Positions 39,901 to 48,554 of a stretch of DNA of 64,000 nt are shown piece after piece (position 1 is the stretch's first letter; every line of letters begins with the position of its first letter). The translations under genes and the position numbers were made by a program. The stretch lies in contig NZ_CP045496.1 in assembly GCF_015500075.1 (NCBI RefSeq), positions 3,854,001-3,918,000 on the forward strand, written 5' to 3'. The stretch comes from Mesorhizobium sp. INR15. GTDB lineage: Bacteria; Pseudomonadota; Alphaproteobacteria; Rhizobiales; Rhizobiaceae. The notes beneath the pieces are model-generated. The model was not told the DNA's origin. It was given only the letters and a program-made list of their open reading frames with translations, and did no database searches.

Positions 39901-42108
39901 TTAGCCTCCAAACCGCATCGTTGCCGCCAGCTTCAACGTTATGCCCGGCTCGTAGGCCGCGAAAGTCGACGTGGTGGAAGGCGGACTGGGCGGGAGGATG
40001 TTGAGCGGGTTGGCGTATTTGACATCGAACAGGTTGTCGGCGCGGAAATCAATCTTCAAATTGTCGGTCGCTTGGTAGCTCGCGAAGGCATTGACCAGCG
40101 TATAGTCCTCGGCGATGGGATTGTCCTTCGGCTTGCCATTGTACTGCACCTCGCCACCGATGGTGAGCTTGTCCTCCAGGAAGCGCAGCCCCAGTTGCGC
40201 GGTGACCTGCGACGAGGGGATGGTCAGCAGAGCAGCCTGAACGCCCTTGTTGGAGATGGTGTGGCCATCGATGATCGATGCCGAAAGGCCAGCATAGCCC
40301 CATCCTGCGTCATAGACGCCTTCGAGCTCGAAGCCGTTGATCTTGGCCTTGGCGAAATTCTGATACTGGAAGCATATCGGGACACCCGGGCCGCTCGGGC
40401 AGCCCGCTGTCGGATCGAATCGCGACAACGTAACCCCGCCAATGTAGTCGTCCACATTGTTGTTGAAGTAGGCTGCCTTCAGGCGGAACGCATCGCCGGC
40501 TTCCAAGATGTCGTTCTGCTTGTAGTTCACACCGAATTCGGTGGTCTTGCCGGTCTCTGGCCGCAGATTGGGATTGGGGAGGAACGGGAAGGTGACGCCG
40601 GCCGGGTGGCGTCCGCTGATGAGTGTTTCCGTCAGGGACGGCGACCGGTAGCCCTCGGCATAGGTACCGTAGAACTGCAAGCCTGCGAGGCCTGCGCTTT
40701 CGAATGGCGAGACACCGACGGTAACCCGCGGCGACAACCGGTCGCCGGACGTTTCGGTGTTGCTGCCCTTCAGGCTGTAACTGTCATACCGCAGGCCGGT
40801 GATGACCTCGAACCAATTCCAGCTAAGCTTGTCCTGGATATATGCGCCGGAGACGTTGCGCTTGCCGGAGGGCGTATAGAAACTGTCGCCGCCGGCGGTG
40901 CCGCCGGTTTTGACATTGTCGCCAACCCAGTCACCGCCATAGGTCAGCTCATGCGCGATGCCGCCGGTCTCGAATCTGGACGTGTTCCAGATGTCAAAGG
41001 AGTATGTGCCGATGTCGAAAGTCGATTTCGAGCCAGCGGGCAGGACCACGGGAAGACCGGTGACCGGGTCGAAGCGGCGCGGTATCGCGACAAGACTGGT
41101 CTGCTCGAGATTAGCCTTGTTGTAGGAAGCGTTGATGTGCAGATCGAGCCAGCTCTTGGCATCGTCGGTGATGTTGTAGCGACCGGTAAAGGTGTTTTGC
41201 TTCAAGTCGAGATCGTTCGTCGGGATGCCGCCGCTGATTTCGTTCCAGCTGTCGCTTGAGCCGGTCCAACCGAGTTTTAGCTCGCTGTTTTCGGTTGGGC
41301 GAATGGTTGTCTTGAGAAGGCCGCCCAGCACGTCGAAGCCTGTGCCTTTGACAGTGCTGCCACCACCGTCCTTGTAGTTGTCATAGTCGCGGTAGACGAT
41401 GTTGCCCAGAACATCCCAGTTCTCGTTGAGCCGGTAAGCGCCGGTGGCGCTGGTGGTCCAGCCCTTGCCATTGCTCTCGTAACGCCCGGTCGCCGATGCG
41501 GCCCAGGTTTCTTCGGGCTTGAGGAAATCTCCGGCATCCTTGGTGTCGAAGAAGACCACGCCGCCGATAGCGCCCGACCCATAAGTATTGGCGACAGGCC
41601 CACGGATGACGTCGACGGATTTGACCAATTCGGGATCGATATAGAACGTCGATTGCGTGCCGTGGTCGGAACGCTGGAAATCCTGCCGTGCGCCATCGAC
41701 GATGACCGCGACACGGCCGAAATCCTGCAGGCCGCGGATGTTGATGCTGGTGCTGACGCGCCTTGCATCGGCCTGTGCCGTGATGCCGGGCACGCCGAGC
41801 AGCATTTCGTTGGGTGTCGTCGCCATGCGGCGGTCGAGCTGTTCCTGACCGACGTGACTGGCGGAAGCAAGTGACTCGATTGCGGTTTCGCCGGTGCGGC
41901 TGAGGACAAGGATCTTGTCGAGCAGCGTCACGCCTGCCGGAGCTGGCTTGGCTTCTTCAGGCTTCTGCTGGTCGGTGGCCGGTTTGGCCTGCTGCGCACT
42001 GGCTGTGGGAATGAGCAATGCGATCGCCGCCGCGCTTGCCAGCAAAGCCGCTATTGAGCGACCCGCGCGGCTTTTCTCGCCGCGCCGTTCCAAAATCATC
42101 AACCCCAT
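39901..42108 (-). CDS. hmuR: TonB-dependent heme receptor
   Basis: A 735-residue outer-membrane receptor. A signal peptide (about 1-38, ending TASAQ) is followed by a plug domain (about 60-190; VDGARQDFQRSDHG, VDVIRGPVANTYGSGAIGG) and a 22-strand barrel. The heme-receptor landmarks are present: YRSPSLTE (the FRAP-like box) and NPNLRPETG (NPNL box), bracketing a conserved His (GRHPAG). It imports heme in a TonB-dependent way. It is the first gene of the unit receptor - 4-Cys protein - tonB - heme monooxygenase, divergent from hmuPSTUV. Iron-box-like sites lie in the shared promoter region. Confidence 0.93.
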   Translation of the reverse strand: MGLMILERRGEKSRAGRSIAALLASAAAIALLIPTASAQQAKPATDQQKPEEAKPAPAGVTLLDKILVLSRTGETAIESLASASHVGQEQLDRRMATTPNEMLLGVPGITAQADARRVSTSINIRGLQDFGRVAVIVDGARQDFQRSDHGTQSTFYIDPELVKSVDVIRGPVANTYGSGAIGGVVFFDTKDAGDFLKPEETWAASATGRYESNGKGWTTSATGAYRLNENWDVLGNIVYRDYDNYKDGGGSTVKGTGFDVLGGLLKTTIRPTENSELKLGWTGSSDSWNEISGGIPTNDLDLKQNTFTGRYNITDDAKSWLDLHINASYNKANLEQTSLVAIPRRFDPVTGLPVVLPAGSKSTFDIGTYSFDIWNTSRFETGGIAHELTYGGDWVGDNVKTGGTAGGDSFYTPSGKRNVSGAYIQDKLSWNWFEVITGLRYDSYSLKGSNTETSGDRLSPRVTVGVSPFESAGLAGLQFYGTYAEGYRSPSLTETLISGRHPAGVTFPFLPNPNLRPETGKTTEFGVNYKQNDILEAGDAFRLKAAYFNNNVDDYIGGVTLSRFDPTAGCPSGPGVPICFQYQNFAKAKINGFELEGVYDAGWGYAGLSASIIDGHTISNKGVQAALLTIPSSQVTAQLGLRFLEDKLTIGGEVQYNGKPKDNPIAEDYTLVNAFASYQATDNLKIDFRADNLFDVKYANPLNILPPSPPSTTSTFAAYEPGITLKLAATMRFGG

Positions 42109-42191
42109 GCCCCAACTCCAAAATTCCAGGTTTCGTGCTGGCTGGCCCGGGGCTTGCTGGCATTTTTGATCGTGTCCGGTGTCTTAAATGT

Positions 42192-42206
42192 TGACTCATT
42201 TAATCC
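42192..42206 (-). promoter_or_regulatory. Degenerate iron-responsive (RirA/IRO-like) site for hmuR
   Basis: On the minus strand GGATTAAATGAGTCA, one mismatch from TGA-N9-TCA and matching 10 of 15 positions of the better site at 42230-42244. It lies 84 bases upstream of the hmuR start. Confidence 0.4.
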
Positions 42207-42229
42207 GGTATTGCACTGACTAATAAACA

Positions 42230-42244
42230 TGATTATTCAAGTCA
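42230..42244 (+). promoter_or_regulatory. Iron-responsive operator (RirA IRO box) of hmuPSTUV/hmuR
   Basis: TGATTATTCAAGTCA fits the TGA-N9-TCA pattern described for RirA targets in Rhizobium. It shares 12 of 15 bases with the site upstream of rirA at 47036-47050. It is 67 bases upstream of hmuP, within a larger AT-rich palindrome AATAAACATGATTATT. Binding by RirA is inferred. Confidence 0.65.
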
Positions 42245-42310
42245 AGAAATGAATCGGCATTCGTGCAACGCCTAGCCAGTGTGCCCGGCACAGGAAAGGG
42301 AACGATCCAG

Positions 42311-42520
42311 ATGAATACCCACAATCCCAACGACTTCCGCTATCGCGTCCGCCGTTCCGACGATGTCTCGGTGACCCGTTTCGAACGTGTGCCAATGGCG
42401 GTGCGTACGCTCTCCAGCAACACGCTGTTCCAGGGCGAGCACGAGATCGGCATCGAACATCACGGCGCGCTCTATCGGCTGAAGATCACCCGCCAGGGCA
42501 AGCTCATCCTTAACAAGTAG
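42311..42520 (+). CDS. hmuP: Hemin uptake protein HmuP
   Basis: A 69-residue basic protein of the HmuP family. In Bradyrhizobium HmuP is a co-activator needed with Irr for expression of the heme receptor gene. The C-terminal block HHGALYRLKITRQGKLILNK-like sequence (about residues 50-69) is the conserved core. The ATG at 42311 follows a purine-rich AGGAAAGGGAACG. It is the first gene of hmuPSTUV, 67 bases after an iron box, and divergent from hmuR, which it may help switch on. Confidence 0.9.
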   Translation: MNTHNPNDFRYRVRRSDDVSVTRFERVPMAVRTLSSNTLFQGEHEIGIEHHGALYRLKITRQGKLILNK

Positions 42521-42543
42521 GACAAGGCAACAGGAAGTAGGAC

Positions 42544-43605
42544 ATGGACCAGCGCGTAAAACCCGCCCCTCATGAAATCCGGCGGGCGCGGATAGACAAT
42601 CCGAAAACGCGCGAGCGTGATCTGGCTGCTCAACTCGGCATTTCGGAGGCCGAACTGGTCGCCGCGCATTGCGGCGACGGGGTCGTGCGGGTCGAGCCGC
42701 GCGTCAACGACCTGCTGACCGGCCTGGAGGCTGTCGGCGAGGTCATGGCGCTGACCCGCAATGAAAGTGCCGTGCATGAGAAAATCGGCATTTACGACAA
42801 GGTGGTCACCGGCAATCACAACGCCATGGTGCTGGGCGAAAACATAGATCTGCGCATCTTCCCGAAGATCTGGGTGCATGGCTTTGCCGTGGAAAAGCGC
42901 GATGGCGATGACATCCGCCGCAGCCTGCAGTTCTTCGATGCGGCCGGCGAGGCGGTGCACAAGGTGCATTTGCGCCCTTCGTCAAACCTCTACGCTTATC
43001 AGAAGCTGGTGGCGGCGCTCGAATCGTCGAATCAAGAGCCGACGGTCTCCATTTCAGGCGGCGGCTATGATGACGAAGCCGAAGTGGCCAGCACGTCCGC
43101 GAATCTCGACGATCTGCGCAACCGCTGGAGCCAGTTGACCGACGTCCATCAGTTCTTCGGCATGCTGAAGGCGCTCAAGCTCAGCCGCCGTCAGGCGGTG
43201 CGCATGGTTGGCCAGGACTACGCGTGGCTGCTCGACAATGATGCGGTCGGCGCCATGTTCCATCACGCCGCCGAGAGCGCCATGCCGATCATGTGTTTCG
43301 TCGGTAATCGTGGCTGCATCCAGATCCATTCAGGTCCGATCAAGTCGATCAAGCCGATGGGGCCGTGGATCAACGTGCTGGATGAGACCTTCCACCTGCA
43401 TCTGCGAACCGATCACATTCATGAGGTCTGGGCCGTGCGCAAGCCGACCAAGGACGGCCATGTCACCTCGCTTGAGGTCTATGCCGCCAACGGCGCCATG
43501 ATCATCCAGTTCTTCGGCAAGCGTCATGAAGGTGAGGGCGAGCGCGACGACTGGCGCTTCCTTGCTGAGAACCTGCCTCGCATCCCAAGCCCGACGGCTG
43601 CCTGA
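42544..43605 (+). CDS. hmuS: Hemin-degrading/trafficking factor HmuS
   Basis: A 353-residue cytosolic HemS/ChuS-type protein made of two similar halves (about 20-180 and 190-350). The first repeat has EAVGEVMALTRNESAVHEKIG and the second has RWSQLTDVHQFFGMLKALKLSR. It accepts heme delivered by HmuTUV and carries or degrades it. Its gene lies 23 bases after hmuP and 10 bases before hmuT, in one operon. An AGGAAGTAGG ribosome site precedes the ATG. The window thus encodes two cytosolic heme-handling proteins, this and the IsdG-like enzyme at 37966. Confidence 0.95.
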   Translation: MDQRVKPAPHEIRRARIDNPKTRERDLAAQLGISEAELVAAHCGDGVVRVEPRVNDLLTGLEAVGEVMALTRNESAVHEKIGIYDKVVTGNHNAMVLGENIDLRIFPKIWVHGFAVEKRDGDDIRRSLQFFDAAGEAVHKVHLRPSSNLYAYQKLVAALESSNQEPTVSISGGGYDDEAEVASTSANLDDLRNRWSQLTDVHQFFGMLKALKLSRRQAVRMVGQDYAWLLDNDAVGAMFHHAAESAMPIMCFVGNRGCIQIHSGPIKSIKPMGPWINVLDETFHLHLRTDHIHEVWAVRKPTKDGHVTSLEVYAANGAMIIQFFGKRHEGEGERDDWRFLAENLPRIPSPTAA

Positions 43606-43615
43606 GGACAACGAA

Positions 43616-44524
43616 ATGACTTCTCTTTCCAAACTGGCGCCTTTCTTCAGGTTGGCGCTTGGTCCGGTCGTCGGGCTTTCCCTGGTGGTTGCGGCTCCGC
43701 AGCCCGCCAGCGCCGCCGAGGGTGCGACGGTCTTTGCCGATCCGTTGAAAGTCGCGGCCATTGGCGGTTCGATTACCGAGATCGTCTACGCGCTTGGCGA
43801 GGAGGGCCGTCTGGTCGCCCGCGACTCCACCAGCCGCTATCCGGAGGCCGCACTCAAGCTGCCAGATGTCGGCTATATGCGTCAGCTGTCACCCGAGGGC
43901 GTGCTGTCGGTCAATCCGTCAGGCATATTGGCGCTGCATGGCAGTGGCCCCAAGGAAGCCGTCGATGTGCTGAAGAAGACCAGCATCCCGTTCATCGAGG
44001 TGCCGGATCACTACAATCATGAAGGCATCCTCGAAAAGATCCGTGTCGTCGGCGAGGCGCTTGGCGCCGATGCGAAGGCCGAGGTGCTGGTCAAGGAGAT
44101 CGATGCCAAGCTGAAGGCCGCCGAAAAGCAGACGGCGTCGATCAAGGACCGCAAGCGCGTGCTGTTCGTTTTGTCGATGCAAGGCGGCAAGGTGCTTGCG
44201 GCAGGCAGCGAAACGGCCGCCGATGGCATCATCAAGCTCGCCGGCGGCATCAACGCGGTCGGAGGCTTTTCCGGCTACAAGCAATTGTCCGACGAGGCGA
44301 TCATTACCGCCAAGCCGGACATGATCCTGATGATGAGCAATGCCGGGCCCCCGACGCCTGATGATGTGCTGCTTGCCAATCCGGCCATTTCGTCGACGCC
44401 GGCCGGCATCGCGCGCAAGCTCATCCGCATTGACGGCAGCTATCTGCTCGGCTTTGGGCCGCGCACGGCCGGAGCCATCCATGATCTCGCCGTCTCGCTG
44501 TATGGCGGGCAGGTCACGGAATGA
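43616..44524 (+). CDS. hmuT: Periplasmic heme-binding protein HmuT
   Basis: A 302-residue secreted class III solute-binding protein. A signal peptide (about 1-33, ending PASAAEG) precedes two lobes joined by a long helix. Landmarks are VAAIGGSITEIVYALGEE, the tyrosine in RYPEAALKLPDVGYM (candidate heme ligand region) and SMQGGKVLAAGSET. It carries heme from the receptor to the HmuUV permease. The gene overlaps nothing but sits 10 bases from hmuS and 11 from hmuU, in the same operon. Confidence 0.95.
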   Translation: MTSLSKLAPFFRLALGPVVGLSLVVAAPQPASAAEGATVFADPLKVAAIGGSITEIVYALGEEGRLVARDSTSRYPEAALKLPDVGYMRQLSPEGVLSVNPSGILALHGSGPKEAVDVLKKTSIPFIEVPDHYNHEGILEKIRVVGEALGADAKAEVLVKEIDAKLKAAEKQTASIKDRKRVLFVLSMQGGKVLAAGSETAADGIIKLAGGINAVGGFSGYKQLSDEAIITAKPDMILMMSNAGPPTPDDVLLANPAISSTPAGIARKLIRIDGSYLLGFGPRTAGAIHDLAVSLYGGQVTE

Positions 44525-44535
44525 ACTGACGCATC

Positions 44536-45636
44536 ATGGCAGAGCAATCGATCGCCGGTTCGACGGGCACGATCATGGCACCTGAAGGCGATCGTTCAGG
44601 GCGTGCCCGTCTGGTCATCCTGCTGCTCTGCGCAGCACTTGCCGTTGCCGTGCTGTTGTCCCTGACCTCAGGCGCTTCGGACGCGTCGGCGGTCAATGTC
44701 ATTGGCGACTGGCTGACTGGCGCGGCGCCGGCCGATGCGGTGCTAAGCGCCCGTGACCGCTTGATCGTCTATGACATCAGGCTGCCGCGTGTCATTCTCG
44801 GCATGCTGGTTGGGGCAGCCCTTGCCGTCTCTGGGGCCGTCATGCAGGGGCTGTTCCGCAACCCGCTGGCCGATCCCGGCCTTATCGGTGTTTCGGCTGG
44901 TTCCAGTCTCGGCGCCGTTGCCGTGATTGTGCTGGGCGCCACGCTGCTCGCGCCGGTGACTGCCTTGCTTGGCGCGCTAGCGCTGCCGCTTGCTGCTTTC
45001 TGCGGCGGTCTCGCCACGACATTGGTGCTGTACCAGGTGGCGACACGGCAGGGCCGCACCTCGGTTGCCACCATGCTGCTGGCCGGTATCGCACTGGCGG
45101 CCCTGGCAATGGCGCTGACCGGCATCCTGATCTTCATGGCCGACGACCGGCAATTGCGCGACCTGACATTCTGGCAGCTTGGTTCGCTGGCCGGCGCGAC
45201 CTGGCAGAAGATCGGCTCCGTCGGCCCGGTTATCGTGCTGGCGCTGGCGGCCATGCCTTTCCTGGCGCGTGGCCTCAATGCCCTGGCGCTCGGCGAGGCG
45301 ACCGCCAGCCATCTCGGCATTCCGGTGCAGCGGTTGAAATACATAGCGATCATTGGTGTCTCGGCGGCGGTCGGAGCCTCTGTCGCGGTCAGCGGTGGCA
45401 TCGGTTTCGTCGGCATCGTCGTGCCGCACCTGCTGCGCCTGCTGATCGGCCCGGACAATCGTTACCTGTTGCCCGCGTCGGCTCTGCTTGGTGCATCGCT
45501 GTTGCTTCTCGCCGACGCGGTCGCGCGCACCATCGTGGCGCCCGCCGAACTGCCGATCGGCATCGTCACCGCGATCGCCGGCGCGCCGTTCTTCCTCTGG
45601 ATCCTGCTGCGCAAGCGCGGCGTCATCGACCTGTGA
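44536..45636 (+). CDS. hmuU: Heme ABC transporter permease HmuU
   Basis: A 366-residue FecCD-family permease with about ten membrane helices. Family landmarks are RLPRVILGMLVGAALAVSGAVMQ near residue 82, NPLADPGLIGVSAG, and the coupling loop LGEATASHLGIP, followed by VSGGIGFVGIVVPHLLR. It forms the inner-membrane heme channel with the HmuV ATPase. The N-terminus before the first helix is about 25 residues long. Seven bases separate it from hmuV. Confidence 0.95.
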   Translation: MAEQSIAGSTGTIMAPEGDRSGRARLVILLLCAALAVAVLLSLTSGASDASAVNVIGDWLTGAAPADAVLSARDRLIVYDIRLPRVILGMLVGAALAVSGAVMQGLFRNPLADPGLIGVSAGSSLGAVAVIVLGATLLAPVTALLGALALPLAAFCGGLATTLVLYQVATRQGRTSVATMLLAGIALAALAMALTGILIFMADDRQLRDLTFWQLGSLAGATWQKIGSVGPVIVLALAAMPFLARGLNALALGEATASHLGIPVQRLKYIAIIGVSAAVGASVAVSGGIGFVGIVVPHLLRLLIGPDNRYLLPASALLGASLLLLADAVARTIVAPAELPIGIVTAIAGAPFFLWILLRKRGVIDL

Positions 45637-45643
45637 GGTTTTC

Positions 45644-46432
45644 ATGATCGAAGCGCGCGACGTTTCCGTGGCGATCGGCGGCAAGCGTATTGTCGCCAAT
45701 GTCGATTTCGAGGCGCGGCCCGGCGAAGTGGCAGCCATCGTCGGCCCCAACGGTTCGGGCAAGACGACCTTTCTCAAAGCGCTTTCGGGCGAGCTTGCCT
45801 ATTCGGGCGGCATCACGGTCAACGGCCGCGACCTCTCGGTGATGAAGCCTGTCGAGACCGCGATCCATCGCGCCGTGCTGCCGCAAGCAATGACACTGTC
45901 GTTCCCCTTCACGGTGCGCGAGATCGTCAAGCTTGGCCTTGTCGGCGGGCGCTCCGGCGTGCTGTCTAGCGAGGATACGCGGTTGCCTGAGCGGGCGTTG
46001 GCGCGCGTCGATCTCGAAGGTTTCGCCGGCCGGTTCTACCAGGAACTCTCCGGCGGCGAACAACAGCGCGTCCAACTGGCTCGTGTGCTGTGCCAAGTCT
46101 GGGCGCCTGTGCTCGATGGCAAGCCTCGCTACCTGTTCCTGGACGAGCCTGTCTCCAGCCTCGACATAAAGCACCAGCTGATCATCATGAACATTGCCCG
46201 TGATTTCGCCAGAAGGGGCGGCGGCGTGGTCGCCATCCTGCACGACCTCAACCTGACAGCGATGTTCGCCGACCGGATTTTTGTCATGCATCGCGGCAGG
46301 CTTGCCGCCACCGGCTCACCGCAGGACGTGCTGAGCGACGATCTGATCGAAAAGGTGTTCGATTGCCGGCTCAAGGTCGGTGTTCTGCCGACCGGCAATG
46401 TGCCGTTCGTACTGCCGCAATCAGCGGCTTGA
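45644..46432 (+). CDS. hmuV: Heme ABC transporter ATPase HmuV
   Basis: A 262-residue ABC ATPase that drives heme import. It has Walker A GPNGSGKTT (near residue 36), the signature LSGGEQQRVQLARVL, Walker B YLFLDEPVSSLD and the H-loop LHDLNLTAMF. The start ATG at 45644 directly follows the hmuU stop. It is the last gene of hmuPSTUV and converges with rirA. Confidence 0.95.
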   Translation: MIEARDVSVAIGGKRIVANVDFEARPGEVAAIVGPNGSGKTTFLKALSGELAYSGGITVNGRDLSVMKPVETAIHRAVLPQAMTLSFPFTVREIVKLGLVGGRSGVLSSEDTRLPERALARVDLEGFAGRFYQELSGGEQQRVQLARVLCQVWAPVLDGKPRYLFLDEPVSSLDIKHQLIIMNIARDFARRGGGVVAILHDLNLTAMFADRIFVMHRGRLAATGSPQDVLSDDLIEKVFDCRLKVGVLPTGNVPFVLPQSAA

Positions 46433-46444
46433 TTGCTATTCTCG

Positions 46445-46475
46445 CTCCGCAAGTCTGCAAGGCGGTTTTGCGGAG
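46445..46475. terminator. Hairpin between convergent hmuV and rirA
   Basis: CTCCGCAA...TTGCGGAG, eight base pairs around a 15-base loop, 13 bases after hmuV. There is no T-run; it is a weak bidirectional candidate. Confidence 0.35.
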
Positions 46476-46494
46476 GTGCGCTGCCGCAAAAGGG

Positions 46495-46956
46495 TCAGGC
46501 GGCTGGCGCGCGCTGCTGCAGCATGTCGATGCCGAGCAGGTTACGCACGTTGGGGCGCGCGGCCACAAGGTCGGCGATGGTGTAGCGGGCCAGAACGGCG
46601 AAGAAGGCGTTGAGCGCTTCGCGCAAAGCCGAATTCAGCGCACAGCTGTCGATCAGCGGGCACTCGGCGGCATCGTTTTCGAAGCATTCGGCCATGGCGA
46701 AGCTTTCTTCCGTCACGCGCACGACATCGAACAGGCTGATCGATTCGGCTGCCCGGCCAAGCTTGACGCCGCCATTCCGGCCACGCACCGTCTGGACGAG
46801 ACCATGCTCGACCAGCGGCTGCAGGATCTTGAACAGGAAAAGCTCCGACACCGAATAGGCGGCCGCGATCTCCGGGATGCGGCTCAACCGGTCGTCATTC
46901 GCCGCGCAATACATCAAGATGCGCATGGCATAGTTGGTCTGGCGCGTAAGCCGCAT
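46495..46956 (-). CDS. rirA: Iron-responsive Rrf2-family regulator RirA
   Basis: A 153-residue Rrf2-family repressor. It has a winged helix at the N-terminus (MRLTRQTNYAMRILMYC, ELFLFKILQPL, RGRNGGVKLGR) and three cysteines, Cys91, Cys99 and Cys105, at the positions known to hold the iron-sulfur cluster of rhizobial RirA. With iron present RirA represses uptake genes through IRO boxes. GAGGATAAA precedes the ATG at 46956, and an IRO-type site lies 80 bases upstream, so autoregulation is likely. Its position beside hmuPSTUV links sensor and target. Confidence 0.95.
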   Translation of the reverse strand: MRLTRQTNYAMRILMYCAANDDRLSRIPEIAAAYSVSELFLFKILQPLVEHGLVQTVRGRNGGVKLGRAAESISLFDVVRVTEESFAMAECFENDAAECPLIDSCALNSALREALNAFFAVLARYTIADLVAARPNVRNLLGIDMLQQRAPAA

Positions 46957-47002
46957 TTTATCCTCGCGAAGCAATAGGCTGGCGTGAATATGGCCTATAC
47001 CT

Positions 47003-47015
47003 TGGAATAATTCCA
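47003..47015. promoter_or_regulatory. Palindrome in the rirA promoter, ICE-like
   Basis: TGGAATAATTCCA is a perfect inverted repeat with GAA-TAA-TTC at its centre, resembling the core of Irr-bound ICE motifs. It lies 47 bases upstream of rirA. Binding by Irr is only a possibility. Confidence 0.35.
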
Positions 47016-47035
47016 GACTAGCAAGGCAGGATATA

Positions 47036-47050
47036 TGAATATTCTCGTCA
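47036..47050. promoter_or_regulatory. Iron-responsive operator (RirA IRO box) of rirA
   Basis: TGAATATTCTCGTCA fits TGA-N9-TCA and matches the hmu site at 12 of 15 positions (TGAnTATTCnnGTCA in common). It is 80 bases upstream of rirA and 109 bases before the divergent DUF445 gene. Confidence 0.65.
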
Positions 47051-47158
47051 ACTTTATGTGCGTGATCAAGGAAAACGTGAGTTGCGCGGGATAGGGCGGG
47101 CATTCGGACCGGCGAGACATTAGATTAGCCCGCAATGTCGACGAGGAGCAGCTCAACC

Positions 47159-48442
47159 ATGGCGCAATCGGCCCCAATGCGAATCGATGGCGACGCGGAT
47201 GCCAAGCTTTCTGCATTGCGGCGCACCAAGTTCACGGCCACCGCGGCGCTGGCGCTCTGCGTGCTCGTCTTCGCCGCGGCCAAGGTGTTCGAAAGTGCCC
47301 ATCCGTGGCTCGGTTTCGTCGCCGCCTTCGCCGAGGCCGCGACGATCGGCGGGCTGGCCGACTGGTATGCTGTGGTTGCCTTGTTCAAGCGGCCATTGGG
47401 CCTGCCGATCCCGCACACCGCGATCATCCCGGAAAACCAGACCCGGATCGCCGACAATCTCGGCCGGTTCATCGAGGTCAATTTCCTGGCGCCGGAGCCG
47501 GTGCGCGAAAAGCTGGCCGAGGTCGATTTTTCTGCACTTGTCGCGGATTGGCTGGCTGATGCCGAGCGTGCCGCCGGCCTGTCGCGCTTTGTCGTGCGGC
47601 TGGTGCCGCAGACATTGGCCGCCGTCGAGCAGTCCGGGCTGCGCGGCTTCGTCACCAGCCGCATGCTGGAACAGATCGAGAAGGTGCCGCTGGCGCCGCT
47701 TGCGGCCGAGCTCCTCTCAGCACTCACGGACGACCGCCGCCATCAGAAACTGTTCGACGAATTCACCAAGGTGATCGGTCGGTTTCTGAGTGATGAGCAA
47801 GCACTGGCGACGATGCGCGAAAAGATCCGCGAGGAACTGCCGTCGCTGTTCAACCTGTTTCGCGCTGACGCCTATCTCTTGAAGAAGATCGTCGCATCCG
47901 CCGGCTCGCTGCTGGACGAGGTGCGCGCCGATCCCGATCACCCGATGCGGGCTGAATTCGACCGTTTCGCACAGAGCTTCATCGAGCGGCTCAGGACCTC
48001 CAAACAATACGCCAAGCGCGCCGAGAAGATGAAGCGGGATTTTCTGGCCAGGCCCGAGTTGAAGGCGCTGGCTGGCGACATGTGGGAAAGCCTCAGCCTG
48101 TTCATCGAACAAGACGCCAAGGCGCCGAACTCGATGATCCGCGCGCATCTTGCCAATATGTTCGTCGAGGTTGGTCGGCATCTTGCCGGCGACCCGCAGA
48201 TCCGTGCCGACATGAACCAGGGTTTCGTGGTGGCGCTCGCCTCTTTCGTCGAAAGCCAGAAGAGCGGCGTGTCGAAATTCATCGCCGATCAGGTCAAGCG
48301 CTGGGACCTCGCCCAACTGACGCGGCTGATCGAAATGAACATCGGCAGGGATCTGCAATATATCCGTTTCAACGGCATGGTCATCGGCGGCCTTGCCGGG
48401 GTCGTGCTCTATGTCGCCGAGCGGCTGTTCCTTGTCGGCTGA
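47159..48442 (+). CDS. DUF445-family membrane protein
   Basis: A 427-residue DUF445 (YjiN-like) protein. One or two N-terminal helices (about 23-60, TATAALALCVLVFAAAKVF and a GGLADWYAVVALFKRPLG signature) are followed by a long helical cytoplasmic or periplasmic body, then a C-terminal helix (FNGMVIGGLAGVVLYVAERLF). The function of the family is not established. The ATG at 47159 has GAGGAG eleven bases upstream; an earlier ATG eight codons before overlaps that site. It is divergent from rirA and shares the iron-box-containing spacer. Confidence 0.85.
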   Translation: MAQSAPMRIDGDADAKLSALRRTKFTATAALALCVLVFAAAKVFESAHPWLGFVAAFAEAATIGGLADWYAVVALFKRPLGLPIPHTAIIPENQTRIADNLGRFIEVNFLAPEPVREKLAEVDFSALVADWLADAERAAGLSRFVVRLVPQTLAAVEQSGLRGFVTSRMLEQIEKVPLAPLAAELLSALTDDRRHQKLFDEFTKVIGRFLSDEQALATMREKIREELPSLFNLFRADAYLLKKIVASAGSLLDEVRADPDHPMRAEFDRFAQSFIERLRTSKQYAKRAEKMKRDFLARPELKALAGDMWESLSLFIEQDAKAPNSMIRAHLANMFVEVGRHLAGDPQIRADMNQGFVVALASFVESQKSGVSKFIADQVKRWDLAQLTRLIEMNIGRDLQYIRFNGMVIGGLAGVVLYVAERLFLVG

Positions 48443-48554
48443 CGCGCATTTTTAGCCCGGCGCTGAATCCATCAAGCTCGAATGGACAGGTGGCGCCACG
48501 GTGCTATTCTCAGCCTGGGTGCCTGCATCCGCGGCAACAGGGGAGAAGAGCAGC

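Noticed and set aside
39358..41259. A 633-codon open frame on the plus strand
   Set aside because: It is antisense to the heme receptor gene; its translation has no recognisable motif and there is no ribosome site.
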